From Pseudomonas extremaustralis (GTDB lineage Bacteria; Pseudomonadota; Gammaproteobacteria; Pseudomonadales; Pseudomonadaceae), in the NCBI RefSeq assembly GCF_900102035.1, contig NZ_LT629689.1, positions 4,959,001 to 5,023,000 of the forward strand: 64,000 bases of DNA. The letters run 5' to 3'. The position numbers and the translations under genes were made by a program. The first letter of the stretch is position 1, and every line of letters begins with the position of its first letter. Of the stretch, positions 20,234 through 28,536 are shown piece by piece. Under the pieces are notes generated by a model, which saw only the letters and a program-made list of their open reading frames with translations, was not told the origin of the DNA and made no database searches.

Positions 20234-20498
20234 TGCTCTCGCTCGTCGGCAGTTGAGGTGGAGGCTTACCAACCACCAGACAGATGCTAAACCCGGTCAC
20301 TGAGTTGGCAGTGACGAACGCAGACTAGCCACCTAAAAAAGCAGGGCACAAGCGGCTGGGACTTTCTCGGAAATGTCCTGCGAAAGAAAGGGACGCACAG
20401 GGTAGGAGTCGTGGTTTCAGACGTTGCCGAATCCCGGAATCGGTAGGTCGGTGTTGCGGGCGATACGGTGTTCAACGAACAAAAATTTCACGGGACGT
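20234..20498. other. Non-coding gap between effector and SPFH operon
   Basis: About 265 bases between divergent genes. It must hold the effector promoter on the minus strand. A 62-codon open frame on the minus strand (20287-20475) has no family resemblance and no clear ribosome binding site. The only recognisable element is the Zur-like palindrome at the right edge. Confidence 0.6.
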
Positions 20499-20511
20499 GT
20501 TATATCGTAAC
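20499..20511. promoter_or_regulatory. Candidate Zur box (degenerate) upstream of the SPFH-hmtA operon
   Basis: GTTATATCGTAAC has one perfect Zur half-site (GTTATA) and one with a single mismatch (CGTAAC for TATAAC). It lies 28 bases upstream of the ATG at 20539. It is weaker than the two boxes at 35357 and 37101. The P. aeruginosa HmtA locus is reported as zinc/Zur-responsive, which supports the reading. Confidence 0.55.
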
Positions 20512-20538
20512 GAATTGTGTGCAAGTGGGCGTAAGTGG

Positions 20539-22464
20539 ATGCAACTGGATCTAGAAGCGGAGGGCGCCTCGGTAGAAGGTTTGCCGCGTTTTCAGCAAGG
20601 GCTGTTCCATGCTCGTCGATTACGCCAAGCCGGGATCAGCCTGAGTGTTCTGGCCGTCGGCGGTTGGGTGCTGGCGTTGTTTGTCGCGCTGTTTGCGCCG
20701 TTGTCGATCTGGCCGGTGGTGTTGATCAACTGCGCATCGGCATTGCTGGTGCTGGTGGCGGGTTTGCAGTCGGCGTGGTGGGTGGCCGATTGGCGTGCCC
20801 AGGCGCTGGAAGAACCGTCCGCCGAGCTGATCGAATTGCCTGGCGAACCGGCCGCCTGGCACCGAGGCCTGATCAATCGTTTCGGCGGCGGCCTGCTTGC
20901 CCACATCGGTGCGCCGGTGTTGTGGCTCGGCGGTTGGTCGCTGCTGGCGCTGCTCAGCGTCCTTGAGTTCTGGAACCTGGCCTTGCCTGCTGCGCCTGTC
21001 GGTCAGTCCGCCAGTGTCGGCGCGGCGCTGGCCTTGGCGCTGGCGTTTGGCTTGCTGGTGTTCGAACGCCGCTTGGCCCAGGAAACCCCCGCGCAATGGC
21101 CGGAAGCCACGCAACTGGCACAACTGAGCCGGGTGGCGATCAGTTGCCTGGTGGTCAGCGCGATCTGCCTGCTGTTTGCGGGTGCCGAGTCGGTCTGGCC
21201 GTTGCGCCTGGCGGTGGTGATCGGGCTGTTGCCGGCGCTGGTGGCACTGGAGTTTCTATTACGCGGCGTGCTGTCGCTGTTCAGCCCGCGCCAGCCACGC
21301 CTCGAACCGCGCCTGATGGCCCAGAGCTTTGTCGCCGGTTTGCTGCGCTGGCCGCCGCAACCCTTGCTGGCGTTGCAGCATGAATTGCACAACCGCTTCG
21401 GTATCGACCTGCGGCAGATCTGGGCCTTTACCTACATGCGCCGGGCATTTTTGCCGGTGCTGCTGGTGGTGCTGGCGGTAGGCTGGGCGCTTACCGGTGT
21501 GCATGAAGTGCCCCTGCAAGGCCGTGGGATTTATGAGCGCTTCGGCAAACCGGTCGACGTGTTCGGCCCTGGCCTGCACGCCGGGTTGCCCTGGCCACTG
21601 GGCCGCGTGATCAACGTGGAGAATGGCGTGGTGCATGAGCTGGCCACCAGCGTCGGCGACACCGCCACACCCGAGTTGGCCGCCGCTGAAGGGCCGGCGC
21701 CGCTGATCGCCAATCGCTTGTGGGACGCTAGCCACGTGAACGACAAATCCCAGGTGATCGCCAGCAGCAGCGGCGACAAGCAGAGCTTCCAGATCGTCAA
21801 CATGGATGTGCGTTTCGTCTACCGCATCGGCCTTACCGACCAGGCCGCGCTGGCCGCCACTTATCACAGTGCGGATGTGCCGACCCTGATCCGCAGCACC
21901 GCCAGCCGCATCCTCGTACACGACTTTGCCTCGCGCACCCTCGACGAACTGCTGGGCGAACAACGTATCGGCCTGGCCGACGAGATCGGCCGCGCCGTGC
22001 AGGCAGACCTGCAAAAGCTCGACAGCGGTGTGGAAATCCTCGCCACCGTGGTGGAAGCCATCCACCCACCGGCCGGCGCCGCGAATGCCTACCACGGCGT
22101 GCAGGCCGCGCAGATCGGCGCCCAGGCCCTGATCTCCCGCGAGCGCGGCGCCGCCAGCGAACACACCAACCAGGCCTTGCTGCAAGCCAGCACCGCCCGC
22201 GACCAGGCCGTGGCCAGCGCCCGTGAAGTGAATGCCGGCGCCCAGGCGGCGGACCTGCGCTTTGCCGCCGAACAAAAGGCCTACGCCAGTGCGGGCAAAG
22301 CCTTCGTGCTGGAGCAGTACCTCGGCCAGCTGACCCAGGGCCTGGCCCACGCCAAACTGCTGATTCTGGATCACCGCCTGGGCGCCGATGGCGCGCCGAC
22401 GATCGATCTGCGTTCTTTTACCTTGCCGGCCGATCCTTCGGTGCCGCGTAAAGCCGTTCAATAA
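20539..22464 (+). CDS. Polytopic SPFH-domain protein (HflK-like), first of three
   Basis: A 641-residue inner-membrane protein. The N-terminal 320 residues contain several hydrophobic helices (for example GISLSVLAVGGWVLALFVAL and LRLAVVIGLLPALVALEFLL). A further helix (AFLPVLLVVLAVGWAL) precedes an SPFH/band 7 domain that starts VPLQGRGIYERFGKPVDVFG. An Ala/Glu/Gln-rich helical tail follows, as in flotillins and HflK. ATG 20539 (MQLDLEAEGAS) is preferred over GTG 20497, which falls inside the Zur-like palindrome. It heads an operon with two more SPFH genes and a P-type ATPase. SPFH proteins build membrane cages or microdomains; a role in organising or protecting the metal pump is inferred. 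Confidence 0.85.
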   Translation: MQLDLEAEGASVEGLPRFQQGLFHARRLRQAGISLSVLAVGGWVLALFVALFAPLSIWPVVLINCASALLVLVAGLQSAWWVADWRAQALEEPSAELIELPGEPAAWHRGLINRFGGGLLAHIGAPVLWLGGWSLLALLSVLEFWNLALPAAPVGQSASVGAALALALAFGLLVFERRLAQETPAQWPEATQLAQLSRVAISCLVVSAICLLFAGAESVWPLRLAVVIGLLPALVALEFLLRGVLSLFSPRQPRLEPRLMAQSFVAGLLRWPPQPLLALQHELHNRFGIDLRQIWAFTYMRRAFLPVLLVVLAVGWALTGVHEVPLQGRGIYERFGKPVDVFGPGLHAGLPWPLGRVINVENGVVHELATSVGDTATPELAAAEGPAPLIANRLWDASHVNDKSQVIASSSGDKQSFQIVNMDVRFVYRIGLTDQAALAATYHSADVPTLIRSTASRILVHDFASRTLDELLGEQRIGLADEIGRAVQADLQKLDSGVEILATVVEAIHPPAGAANAYHGVQAAQIGAQALISRERGAASEHTNQALLQASTARDQAVASAREVNAGAQAADLRFAAEQKAYASAGKAFVLEQYLGQLTQGLAHAKLLILDHRLGADGAPTIDLRSFTLPADPSVPRKAVQ

Positions 22465-22476
22465 GGAGTCTGTCTG

Positions 22477-23463
22477 TTGAGCGCTCATTCTCACGATCAT
22501 CATCATGGCCATCATCACCACCACCATCATCACGGCGATGAACAGGCCGCCGGCCCCTTCCCTTGGCGCCGCATGGCCTGGGCGGTGTTGCTGGTGCTGT
22601 TCGCGGTAGCGGCGGCGAGCCTGGTGCAAGTGCGCTCCGGCGAAGCCACGGTGATTACCCGTTTCGGCAACCCGTCGCGGGTGCTGCTGGAGCCGGGCCT
22701 GGGCTGGCGCTGGCCGGCGCCGTTCGAGGCGGCGATCCCGGTGGACCTGCGCCTGCGCACCACCTCCAGCGGTTTGCAGGATGTGGGCACCCGCGATGGC
22801 CTGCGCATCATCGTGCAGGCCTATGTGGCGTGGCAGGTGCAGGGCGATGCCGACAATGTGCAGCGCTTCATGCGCGCTGTGCAGAACCAGCCGGATGAAG
22901 CGGCGCGGCAGATTCGCACCTTCGTTGGCTCGGCGCTGGAAACCACCGCGGCCAGCTTCGACCTGTCCAGCCTGATCAATACCGATGCCAGCCAAGTGCG
23001 CATCGCCGATTTCGAGGCGCAGTTGCGCCAGCAGATCGATCAACAATTGCTCACCACCTATGGCGTGCGCGTGGCGCAGGTGGGTATCGAGCGGCTGACC
23101 TTGCCGTCGGTGACGCTCACCGCCACCGTCGACCGCATGCGCGCCGAGCGCGAAACCATCGCCACCGAACGCACCGCCGTGGGCAAGCGTGAAGCCGCGC
23201 AGATCCGTTCCGCCGCCGAACGCGATGCGCGCATCGTGCAGGCCGATGCCACGGTGAAAGCCGCCGACATCGAAGCGCAATCGCGGGTCGAAGCGGCGCA
23301 GATCTATGGCCGCGCCTACGCGGGCAATCCCCAGCTGTATAACCTGCTGCGCTCCCTCGATACCCTGGGCACCGTGGTCACCCCCGGCACCAAGATCATC
23401 CTGCGCACCGACGCCGCGCCGTTCCGCGCGTTGGTGGACGGGCCGAAGGACATCCAGCCATGA
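22477..23463 (+). CDS. SPFH-domain protein (HflK-like) with histidine-rich N-terminus
   Basis: A 328-residue protein starting at a TTG codon supported by AAGGAG eight bases upstream. The first 19 residues hold 13 histidines (H4, 6, 8-10 and 12-19), a cytoplasmic metal-binding tail. One membrane segment follows (MAWAVLLVLFAVAAASLVQV). The SPFH domain (GEATVITRFGNPSRVLLEPG) and an Ala/Glu-rich coiled-coil tail come next. Gap to the previous gene is 12 bases; the stop overlaps the next start by four bases. A His-rich tail is not a feature of ordinary HflK and points to zinc or copper handling in line with the downstream ATPase. Confidence 0.87.
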   Translation: MSAHSHDHHHGHHHHHHHHGDEQAAGPFPWRRMAWAVLLVLFAVAAASLVQVRSGEATVITRFGNPSRVLLEPGLGWRWPAPFEAAIPVDLRLRTTSSGLQDVGTRDGLRIIVQAYVAWQVQGDADNVQRFMRAVQNQPDEAARQIRTFVGSALETTAASFDLSSLINTDASQVRIADFEAQLRQQIDQQLLTTYGVRVAQVGIERLTLPSVTLTATVDRMRAERETIATERTAVGKREAAQIRSAAERDARIVQADATVKAADIEAQSRVEAAQIYGRAYAGNPQLYNLLRSLDTLGTVVTPGTKIILRTDAAPFRALVDGPKDIQP

Positions 23464-24494
23464 CCGAGCGTGACAGCCCGGACAGCCCATGGATCCAGGC
23501 CGGGCGCCTGACCTTCATGGCGCTGTACGCGGTGACCGTATTGGCGGCGTTGGCCTGGGCGTTTTCCAATGTGCGCCAGATCGACCCGCAGAACCGCGCC
23601 GTGGTGCTGCACTTCGGTGCCCTGGACCGCGTCCAGAACGCCGGGCTGTTGCTGGCGTGGCCGCAGCCATTCGAGCAGGTGGTGCTGTTGCCAGCGGCCG
23701 ACCGTGTGATCGAGCGCCGGGTGGACAACCTGCTGCGTTCCGAGGCGGCGAACCAGGCTGACCGCGTGGCCAGTCTCGCCACGCCGTTGAGCGATGCCCT
23801 GGCCGGTTCCGGCTACCTGCTGACCGGCGATGCCGGCGTGGTGCAGCTGGATGTGCGGGTGTTCTACAAGGTCACCGAGCCCTATGCCTTTGTGTTGCAG
23901 GGCGAGCACGTGCTGCCGGCGCTGGATCGCCTGGTGACGCGCAGCGCGGTGGCGCTGACGGCGGCGCGGGATCTGGACACGATCCTGGTGGCGCGCCCCG
24001 AACTGATCGGCAGCGACAACGGCGCCGCCGAACGGCGTGAACGGCTGCGCGGCGATCTGGTGCACGGTATCAACAAGCGCCTGGCGCAGTTGACCACCAG
24101 CGGCTTGGGACTGGGCATCGAAGTCACCCGCGTCGATGTGCAATCGAGCCTGCCGGGCCCGGCGGTGAATGCGTTCAATGCAGTGCTCACCGCCAGCCAG
24201 CAAGCCGACAAAGCCGTGGCCAACGCCCGTACCGACGCGGAAAAACTCACCCAAACCGCGAATCAGGAAGCCGACCGCCTGGTGCAAGTCGCCCACGCCC
24301 AGGCCAGCGAACGCCTGGCCAATGCCCAGGCGCAAACCGCCACCGTCGCCAGCCTGGCCCAGGTCAAAGACCCCGGCTTGCTGCTGCGCCTGTACCGCGA
24401 GCGCTTGCCGAAGATTCTCGGCCAGGCCGGCTCCGTGACCACGGTCGATCCTAAAGACGACTCCCGCTTGATCATCCAGGGAGCCGAACAATGA
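23460..24494 (+). CDS. SPFH-domain protein (HflC/HflK-like), third of three
   Basis: A 344-residue membrane protein with one N-terminal membrane segment (LTFMALYAVTVLAALAWAF). The band 7 domain begins IDPQNRAVVLHFGALDRVQNAG, and a helical tail is rich in Ala, Gln and Asn. Its ATGA start overlaps the stop of the His-rich SPFH gene, and its own stop overlaps the ATPase start in the same way. All these products are therefore likely made in fixed proportion. No FtsH or other protease gene is nearby, unlike true hflKC loci. Confidence 0.85.
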   Translation: MTERDSPDSPWIQAGRLTFMALYAVTVLAALAWAFSNVRQIDPQNRAVVLHFGALDRVQNAGLLLAWPQPFEQVVLLPAADRVIERRVDNLLRSEAANQADRVASLATPLSDALAGSGYLLTGDAGVVQLDVRVFYKVTEPYAFVLQGEHVLPALDRLVTRSAVALTAARDLDTILVARPELIGSDNGAAERRERLRGDLVHGINKRLAQLTTSGLGLGIEVTRVDVQSSLPGPAVNAFNAVLTASQQADKAVANARTDAEKLTQTANQEADRLVQVAHAQASERLANAQAQTATVASLAQVKDPGLLLRLYRERLPKILGQAGSVTTVDPKDDSRLIIQGAEQ

Positions 24495-26377
24495 GCGCGC
24501 CCATGCTGACCTCCGCCGAGCAGCGCAGCGCCGCCCGGCAATTGACCCTGGCCATGCTCGCCCTCGGTTTGCTGATGCTGGGCCTGGTGTGGCGCTGGCT
24601 GGCACCGGACCAGACCGGCGTGAGCCAGTTGCTGCTGGGTGTCGCCTCGTTGCTGGTGGCAGTGCCGGTGATGCGTTCGGCCTGGTACAGCCTGCGCTTC
24701 CCCAGCCTGCACGGCATCACCGACCAACTGATCGCCCTGGCGATGCTCGGCGCTTGGGCCACCGGCGATCTGCTGACCGCCGCGTTGCTGCCGATCATCA
24801 TGATCTTCGGGCATGTGCTGGAAGAGCGCAGCGTGATCGGCTCCCAGGAAGCGATCCATGCCTTGGGCAAACTGACCCGCAGCCAGGCGCGCCGGGTGCA
24901 GGCTGACGGGAGCATTATCGAAGTCGACAACGGTACGCTGAACACCGGCGATATCGTCGAAGTGCGCGCCGGCGACCGGGTGCCCGCCGATGGCGTGGTG
25001 CTGTCGGGCCAGGCGAGCCTGGACACGGCGCCGATCACCGGCGAGTCGGTGCCGTTGGAAGCCAGTGTCGGCGTGCAGGTGTTTGGCGGGGCGATCAACC
25101 TCGATGGTGTGCTGCGCCTGCAAGTGACCCGCACCGGCGAGGAATCGACCCTGGGCAAAGTCATTGCGCTGATGCAGAACGCCGAGCGCTCCAAGCCGCC
25201 AATCACGCGGCTGCTGGAGCGCTATGCCGGCAGCTATATGGTGTTGGTGCTGTTGCTGGCGGCGGTGACCTGGTTTGTCACCAACGATGCCCAGGCGATG
25301 CTGGCCGTGCTGGTGGCGGCATGCCCGTGCGCCTTGGTGCTGTCGGCCCCGGCCACGGCGATTGCCGGGATTGCCGTGGCGGCGCGCCATGGGATTCTGA
25401 TCCGCAGCTCGGCGTTCCTCGAAGAGTTGGCGGACCTGACCTCGCTGGTGGTCGACAAGACCGGCACCCTGACCTTTGGCACCCTGCGTTTGCAGTCCAT
25501 CCAGACCGCGTCGACGGATCGCCAGGCGCTGCTCAATCTTGCCGCCAGCCTGGGGTCGGCCAGCAGCCATCCGGTCAGCCGCGCGTTGGCGGGGCTGGCG
25601 ACCCAGGAGCAATTGCTGGGTTTGACCGACATCCGCGAGCGCCAGGGGTTGGGCGTGCTGGCGCAGACCGAACAGGGCGAAGCGGCGCTGGGGCGACCGG
25701 AGTTGTTCGAGCAATTGGGCATTGTCACAACGAGCGTACCGAACCACGACGGCCCGATTGCCGGGTTGGCGCTGAACGGGCACTTCCTTGCCTGGCTGTT
25801 GCTGGCCGACAGCGTCAAACCGGAAGCCCGCCAGGCCCTGCAAGAACTGCGCGACCTGGGCCTGGGCCGGCAATTGTTGCTGACCGGCGACCGTCAAAGC
25901 GTGGCCGACAGCCTGGCGCTGGACGTGGGCATCAGCGACGTCGAAGCCCAGGCCCTGCCGGAAGACAAGCTCAACCGCGTGCTGGGTGAGATCGGCAGCG
26001 GCTTCCGGCCGATGGTGGTGGGTGACGGGATCAACGATTCCCTGGCGCTCAAGGCCGGCGTGGTCGGCGTGGCCATGGGCGCGGGCGGGGCGGACATCGC
26101 GCTGGCCTCGGCGGATGTGGTGCTGATCGGCAGTGACCTGCGCCGCCTGGGCACCTGCGTGCGCCTGAGTCGCCAGTGCCGGCACACCTTGCAGGTCAAT
26201 GTGATCATCGGCCTGGGCTGGACGCTGGCGATCGTGGTGTTTGCCGCGTTCGGTTGGCTGGGCGCCGCCGGGGCGATGATTGCCGCGGTGCTGCATAACC
26301 TCAGCACCTTGCTGGTGCTGGGTAACGCCGGGCGCTTGCTGCGGTTTCACGAGCCGCTGTCGAAGCTCGAGGAATGA
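24491..26377 (+). CDS. hmtA: Heavy-metal P1B-type ATPase, HmtA-like
   Basis: A 628-residue metal pump with no N-terminal heavy-metal-binding domain. It has TGES at 183-186 (actuator), the membrane metal site CPC at 278-280, the phosphorylated Asp322 in DKTGTLT, the SSHP motif of P1B ATPases, and GDGINDSLAL. The last membrane helices carry HNLSTLLVLGNAGRLL. Gene order (SPFH genes followed by the ATPase) matches the PA2439-PA2435 region of P. aeruginosa, whose HmtA mediates zinc/copper uptake rather than efflux. The start overlaps the third SPFH stop (ATGA). Metal and direction are taken from that homolog and not readable from sequence. Confidence 0.87.
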   Translation: MSAPMLTSAEQRSAARQLTLAMLALGLLMLGLVWRWLAPDQTGVSQLLLGVASLLVAVPVMRSAWYSLRFPSLHGITDQLIALAMLGAWATGDLLTAALLPIIMIFGHVLEERSVIGSQEAIHALGKLTRSQARRVQADGSIIEVDNGTLNTGDIVEVRAGDRVPADGVVLSGQASLDTAPITGESVPLEASVGVQVFGGAINLDGVLRLQVTRTGEESTLGKVIALMQNAERSKPPITRLLERYAGSYMVLVLLLAAVTWFVTNDAQAMLAVLVAACPCALVLSAPATAIAGIAVAARHGILIRSSAFLEELADLTSLVVDKTGTLTFGTLRLQSIQTASTDRQALLNLAASLGSASSHPVSRALAGLATQEQLLGLTDIRERQGLGVLAQTEQGEAALGRPELFEQLGIVTTSVPNHDGPIAGLALNGHFLAWLLLADSVKPEARQALQELRDLGLGRQLLLTGDRQSVADSLALDVGISDVEAQALPEDKLNRVLGEIGSGFRPMVVGDGINDSLALKAGVVGVAMGAGGADIALASADVVLIGSDLRRLGTCVRLSRQCRHTLQVNVIIGLGWTLAIVVFAAFGWLGAAGAMIAAVLHNLSTLLVLGNAGRLLRFHEPLSKLEE

Positions 26378-26386
26378 TTTGCGGAA

Positions 26387-26476
26387 TTTTTTTGCGGCGT
26401 CTGTAACGCCGATGGGGGACCTCACTCTAGTGGGGTGTCGAGACTGAACAATCCGTTCAGCCCGACACCCTACTGA
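26387..26476 (+). promoter_or_regulatory. bufA leader: CGTCT element and long imperfect hairpin
   Basis: A T7 run followed by GCGGCGTCTGTAACGCC (26387-26410) contains CGTCT, a possible ECF-sigma minus-10, and a short inverted repeat (CGGCGT/ACGCCG). Downstream, GGGTGTCG and CTGAAC (26433-26449) pair with GTTCAG and CGACACCC (26455-26470) around an AATCC loop, with weaker pairing continuing outward. There is no T-tract after the hairpin, so a terminator for hmtA is unlikely. It lies in the presumed 5' leader, 23 bases before the bufA start codon. Confidence 0.5.
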
Positions 26477-26493
26477 TCGATGAGGATTACACA

Positions 26494-26745
26494 ATGAACA
26501 TCAAAAATGTCGTTTCCGGTGCTGCCCTGGCTATCGCTGCCGCCTCCATGTTTGCCGGTGTCGCGACTCAGGTCCAGGCCGCTGACGCTCCCGTTCATTG
26601 CTACGGCGTGACTTCCTGCAAAGGCATGAACGACTGCAAGACCGCTGAAAACAGCTGCAAAGGCCAGGCGGTCTGCAAGGGCCATGGCTTCAAGTCCATG
26701 ACCAAGGCCGCTTGCGACGCAGCTGGCGGTAAAGTCGGCGAGTAA
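26494..26745 (+). CDS. bufA: Bufferin-type RiPP precursor (DUF2282)
   Basis: An 83-residue exported Cys-rich peptide. A Sec signal peptide ends at about Ala29 ([11 protein letters not shown]). The mature part has Cys at 36, 42, 48, 55, 61 and 74, in a pattern [22 protein letters not shown]. This is the DUF2282 signature of BufA/HvfA precursors. In characterised relatives a DUF692 enzyme converts cysteines to oxygenated heterocycles that bind copper in the periplasm. TGAGGATTACACA gives a fair ribosome binding site. The modifying enzyme and its partner follow directly. Confidence 0.92.
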   Translation: MNIKNVVSGAALAIAAASMFAGVATQVQAADAPVHCYGVTSCKGMNDCKTAENSCKGQAVCKGHGFKSMTKAACDAAGGKVGE

Positions 26746-26813
26746 CCGGCAACCTGCGTGAACCCGCAGCGGCTGCCTCCCACCGCTGCGGACACGCTGC
26801 CCAGGAGTGTCTT

Positions 26814-27659
26814 ATGTCCGTCTCCCTTCCAAACCTTGGCTACGGCCTGGGTTTACGCAGTGAGTACTACCAGCAGATCCTTGAACAATCGCCGCCTGTG
26901 GATTGGTTCGAGGTGATTTCCGAGAATTATCTGGTGCAGGGTGGCAAGGCCCTGTACTTCCTGGACGCCATCGCCGAGCGCTATCCGCTGGTGATGCACG
27001 GGGTGTCCCTGTCCATCGGCGGGCCCCATGCGCTCGACACCGATTACCTCAAGCAAATCAAATCCCTGGCCGAGCGTATCCAGCCGGCGTGGATTTCCGA
27101 TCACCTGTGCTGGAGCCGCGGCAACGCGCACCAGTTGCATGACCTGCTGCCCCTGCCTTACACCGAAGAAAGCCTCTACCACGTGGCCGCCCGCGTGCGT
27201 CAGGTGCAGGACGTGTTGCAGCGCCCGCTGGTGCTGGAAAACGTCTCCAGCTACGTGCGCGCCAAGGCCGATGAATTTACCGAGTGGGAATTCCTTAACG
27301 CCCTGACCCACCTGTCGGGCTGCCAATTGCTGCTGGACGTCAATAACGTCTATGTCAGCTCGCGCAACCATGGGTTCGACGCCTGGACCTTTATCCGCAA
27401 CCTGCCGCCCGAGAGCATTCGTCAGTTGCACCTGGCCGGGCATATGGACTACGGCGACTATGTGGTCGACACCCACGACCACCCGGTGTGCGATCCGGTG
27501 TGGGCGCTGTATCAACAGACCCTGGAGCACTTCGGGCCGATCTCCACGCTGCTGGAGCGCGATGACCATTTCCCGCCGTTCGAAGAACTGCTCGCCGAGT
27601 TGAGCAAGGCGCGGGAACTGGGGGCTACGGCCCTGGCGCGGAGATCGCTATGCGCTTGA
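26814..27659 (+). CDS. bufB: MNIO-family RiPP-modifying enzyme (DUF692)
   Basis: A 281-residue TIM-barrel multinuclear non-heme iron oxidase. Conserved metal-ligand motifs are all present: H62 in MHGVSLSIG, H97 in SDHLCW, E142 in LENVSSY, D175 in LLDVNN, H206 in QLHLAGH, D219 and H221 in DTHDHP, and E248 in LERDD. It is expected to modify cysteines of the adjacent precursor in the cytoplasm before export. The ATG has CAGGAG upstream. It overlaps the next gene by 10 bases, so BufB and BufC are probably co-translated. Confidence 0.93.
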   Translation: MSVSLPNLGYGLGLRSEYYQQILEQSPPVDWFEVISENYLVQGGKALYFLDAIAERYPLVMHGVSLSIGGPHALDTDYLKQIKSLAERIQPAWISDHLCWSRGNAHQLHDLLPLPYTEESLYHVAARVRQVQDVLQRPLVLENVSSYVRAKADEFTEWEFLNALTHLSGCQLLLDVNNVYVSSRNHGFDAWTFIRNLPPESIRQLHLAGHMDYGDYVVDTHDHPVCDPVWALYQQTLEHFGPISTLLERDDHFPPFEELLAELSKARELGATALARRSLCA

Positions 27660-28438
27660 TCGATTGGCAACTGGCGTTTGAACAACACCTGCTGTCTGAA
27701 ACATCGACGGCCAACAGTCACTTTGCTGGCACCTTGCTCGGCGGGCCGACGCTGGATGTGGACACGGGCCTGGCGATTTATCACAACGCCTATCTGTCGC
27801 GGCTGCAGGAGGTGTTGCGCCATGACTTCGGTGCCATCCGGTATTGGCTGGGTGACGATGAGTTCGCGGCGCTGACCGAGGCCTATGTGCGCCGTTATCC
27901 GTCCGCTCACTTCAGCTTGCGCTGGCTGGGCGAGCGCTTCCCGGCATTTATTCTTGAACACCTTGTGGCCGAGCAGAGCGCGCCGCTGGCCGAATTGGCA
28001 CGTCTGGAGTGGGCTTTTACCCTGGCGTTCGATGCGCCCCAGGGCCAACCGCTGACCCTGGACGACATGGCGCAGTTGTCACCCGACGAGTGGCCGGATT
28101 TGCAGGTGGACCTGGCGCCCTCGGTGCAGCAGATGCTGTGCCGCTTCAACACCGTGGCGCTTTGGCGCGCGAGCAAGGACGAGTCGGAGTTTCCCGCCAG
28201 CCAGGCCCTTGAATTGGCACAGATTTGCCTGGTCTGGCGTCATCAGAACCTGTGCCAGTATCGCAGCCTGGACCCTGCCCAAGCCTGTGCCTTGGCCGGA
28301 ATGGTGACCACCGGTTGGAATTTTTCAGAACTGTGTGCCGAGTTGGCAGTCACTTATGCAGAGGGTGCGCCACTGCAAGCCGCCACGTGGCTGAAACAGT
28401 GGGTCCAGGATGGGCTGCTCGAGCGTCGAGGCCCATAG
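27650..28438 (+). CDS. bufC: MNIO partner protein (DUF2063/HvfC-BufC family)
   Basis: A 262-residue protein with the N-terminal DUF2063 domain: GLAIYHNAYLSRLQEVLRHDF, then FAALTEAYVRRYPSAHFSLR. In other systems this domain binds the precursor and pairs with the DUF692 enzyme. The C-terminal half is less conserved. It is sometimes labelled a DNA-binding domain, but the operon context (precursor, enzyme, partner) argues for a substrate-presenting role. No DoxX-like membrane gene, often the fourth member of such clusters, is found after it. Confidence 0.9.
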   Translation: MRLIDWQLAFEQHLLSETSTANSHFAGTLLGGPTLDVDTGLAIYHNAYLSRLQEVLRHDFGAIRYWLGDDEFAALTEAYVRRYPSAHFSLRWLGERFPAFILEHLVAEQSAPLAELARLEWAFTLAFDAPQGQPLTLDDMAQLSPDEWPDLQVDLAPSVQQMLCRFNTVALWRASKDESEFPASQALELAQICLVWRHQNLCQYRSLDPAQACALAGMVTTGWNFSELCAELAVTYAEGAPLQAATWLKQWVQDGLLERRGP

Positions 28439-28536
28439 AAGCGCGCGATTAATTCGATAGCCTCCTACTTTGTCGTCGGATGGGCTACCCTCATTCCAGA
28501 CGTCTGAAACAGTCTGAAACAAAGGGGGGATTACTC

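Noticed and set aside
20287..20475. Possible 62-residue protein upstream of the effector
   Set aside because: No ribosome binding site, no family resemblance, Cys/Phe/Arg-rich composition typical of a random frame.
22477..24494. Calling the SPFH genes hflK and hflC
   Set aside because: True hflKC lie with hfq/hflX and partner FtsH; here there are three SPFH genes, one His-rich, joined to a metal ATPase.
26433..26470. bufA leader hairpin considered as the hmtA terminator or a riboswitch
   Set aside because: No T-tract follows, and the single extended stem lacks the multi-helix architecture of known riboswitches.
21259..26494. Two 743-codon minus-strand frames under the SPFH-hmtA operon
   Set aside because: His/Gln/Arg-rich translations typical of antisense GC-rich frames; the plus-strand proteins have clear domains.
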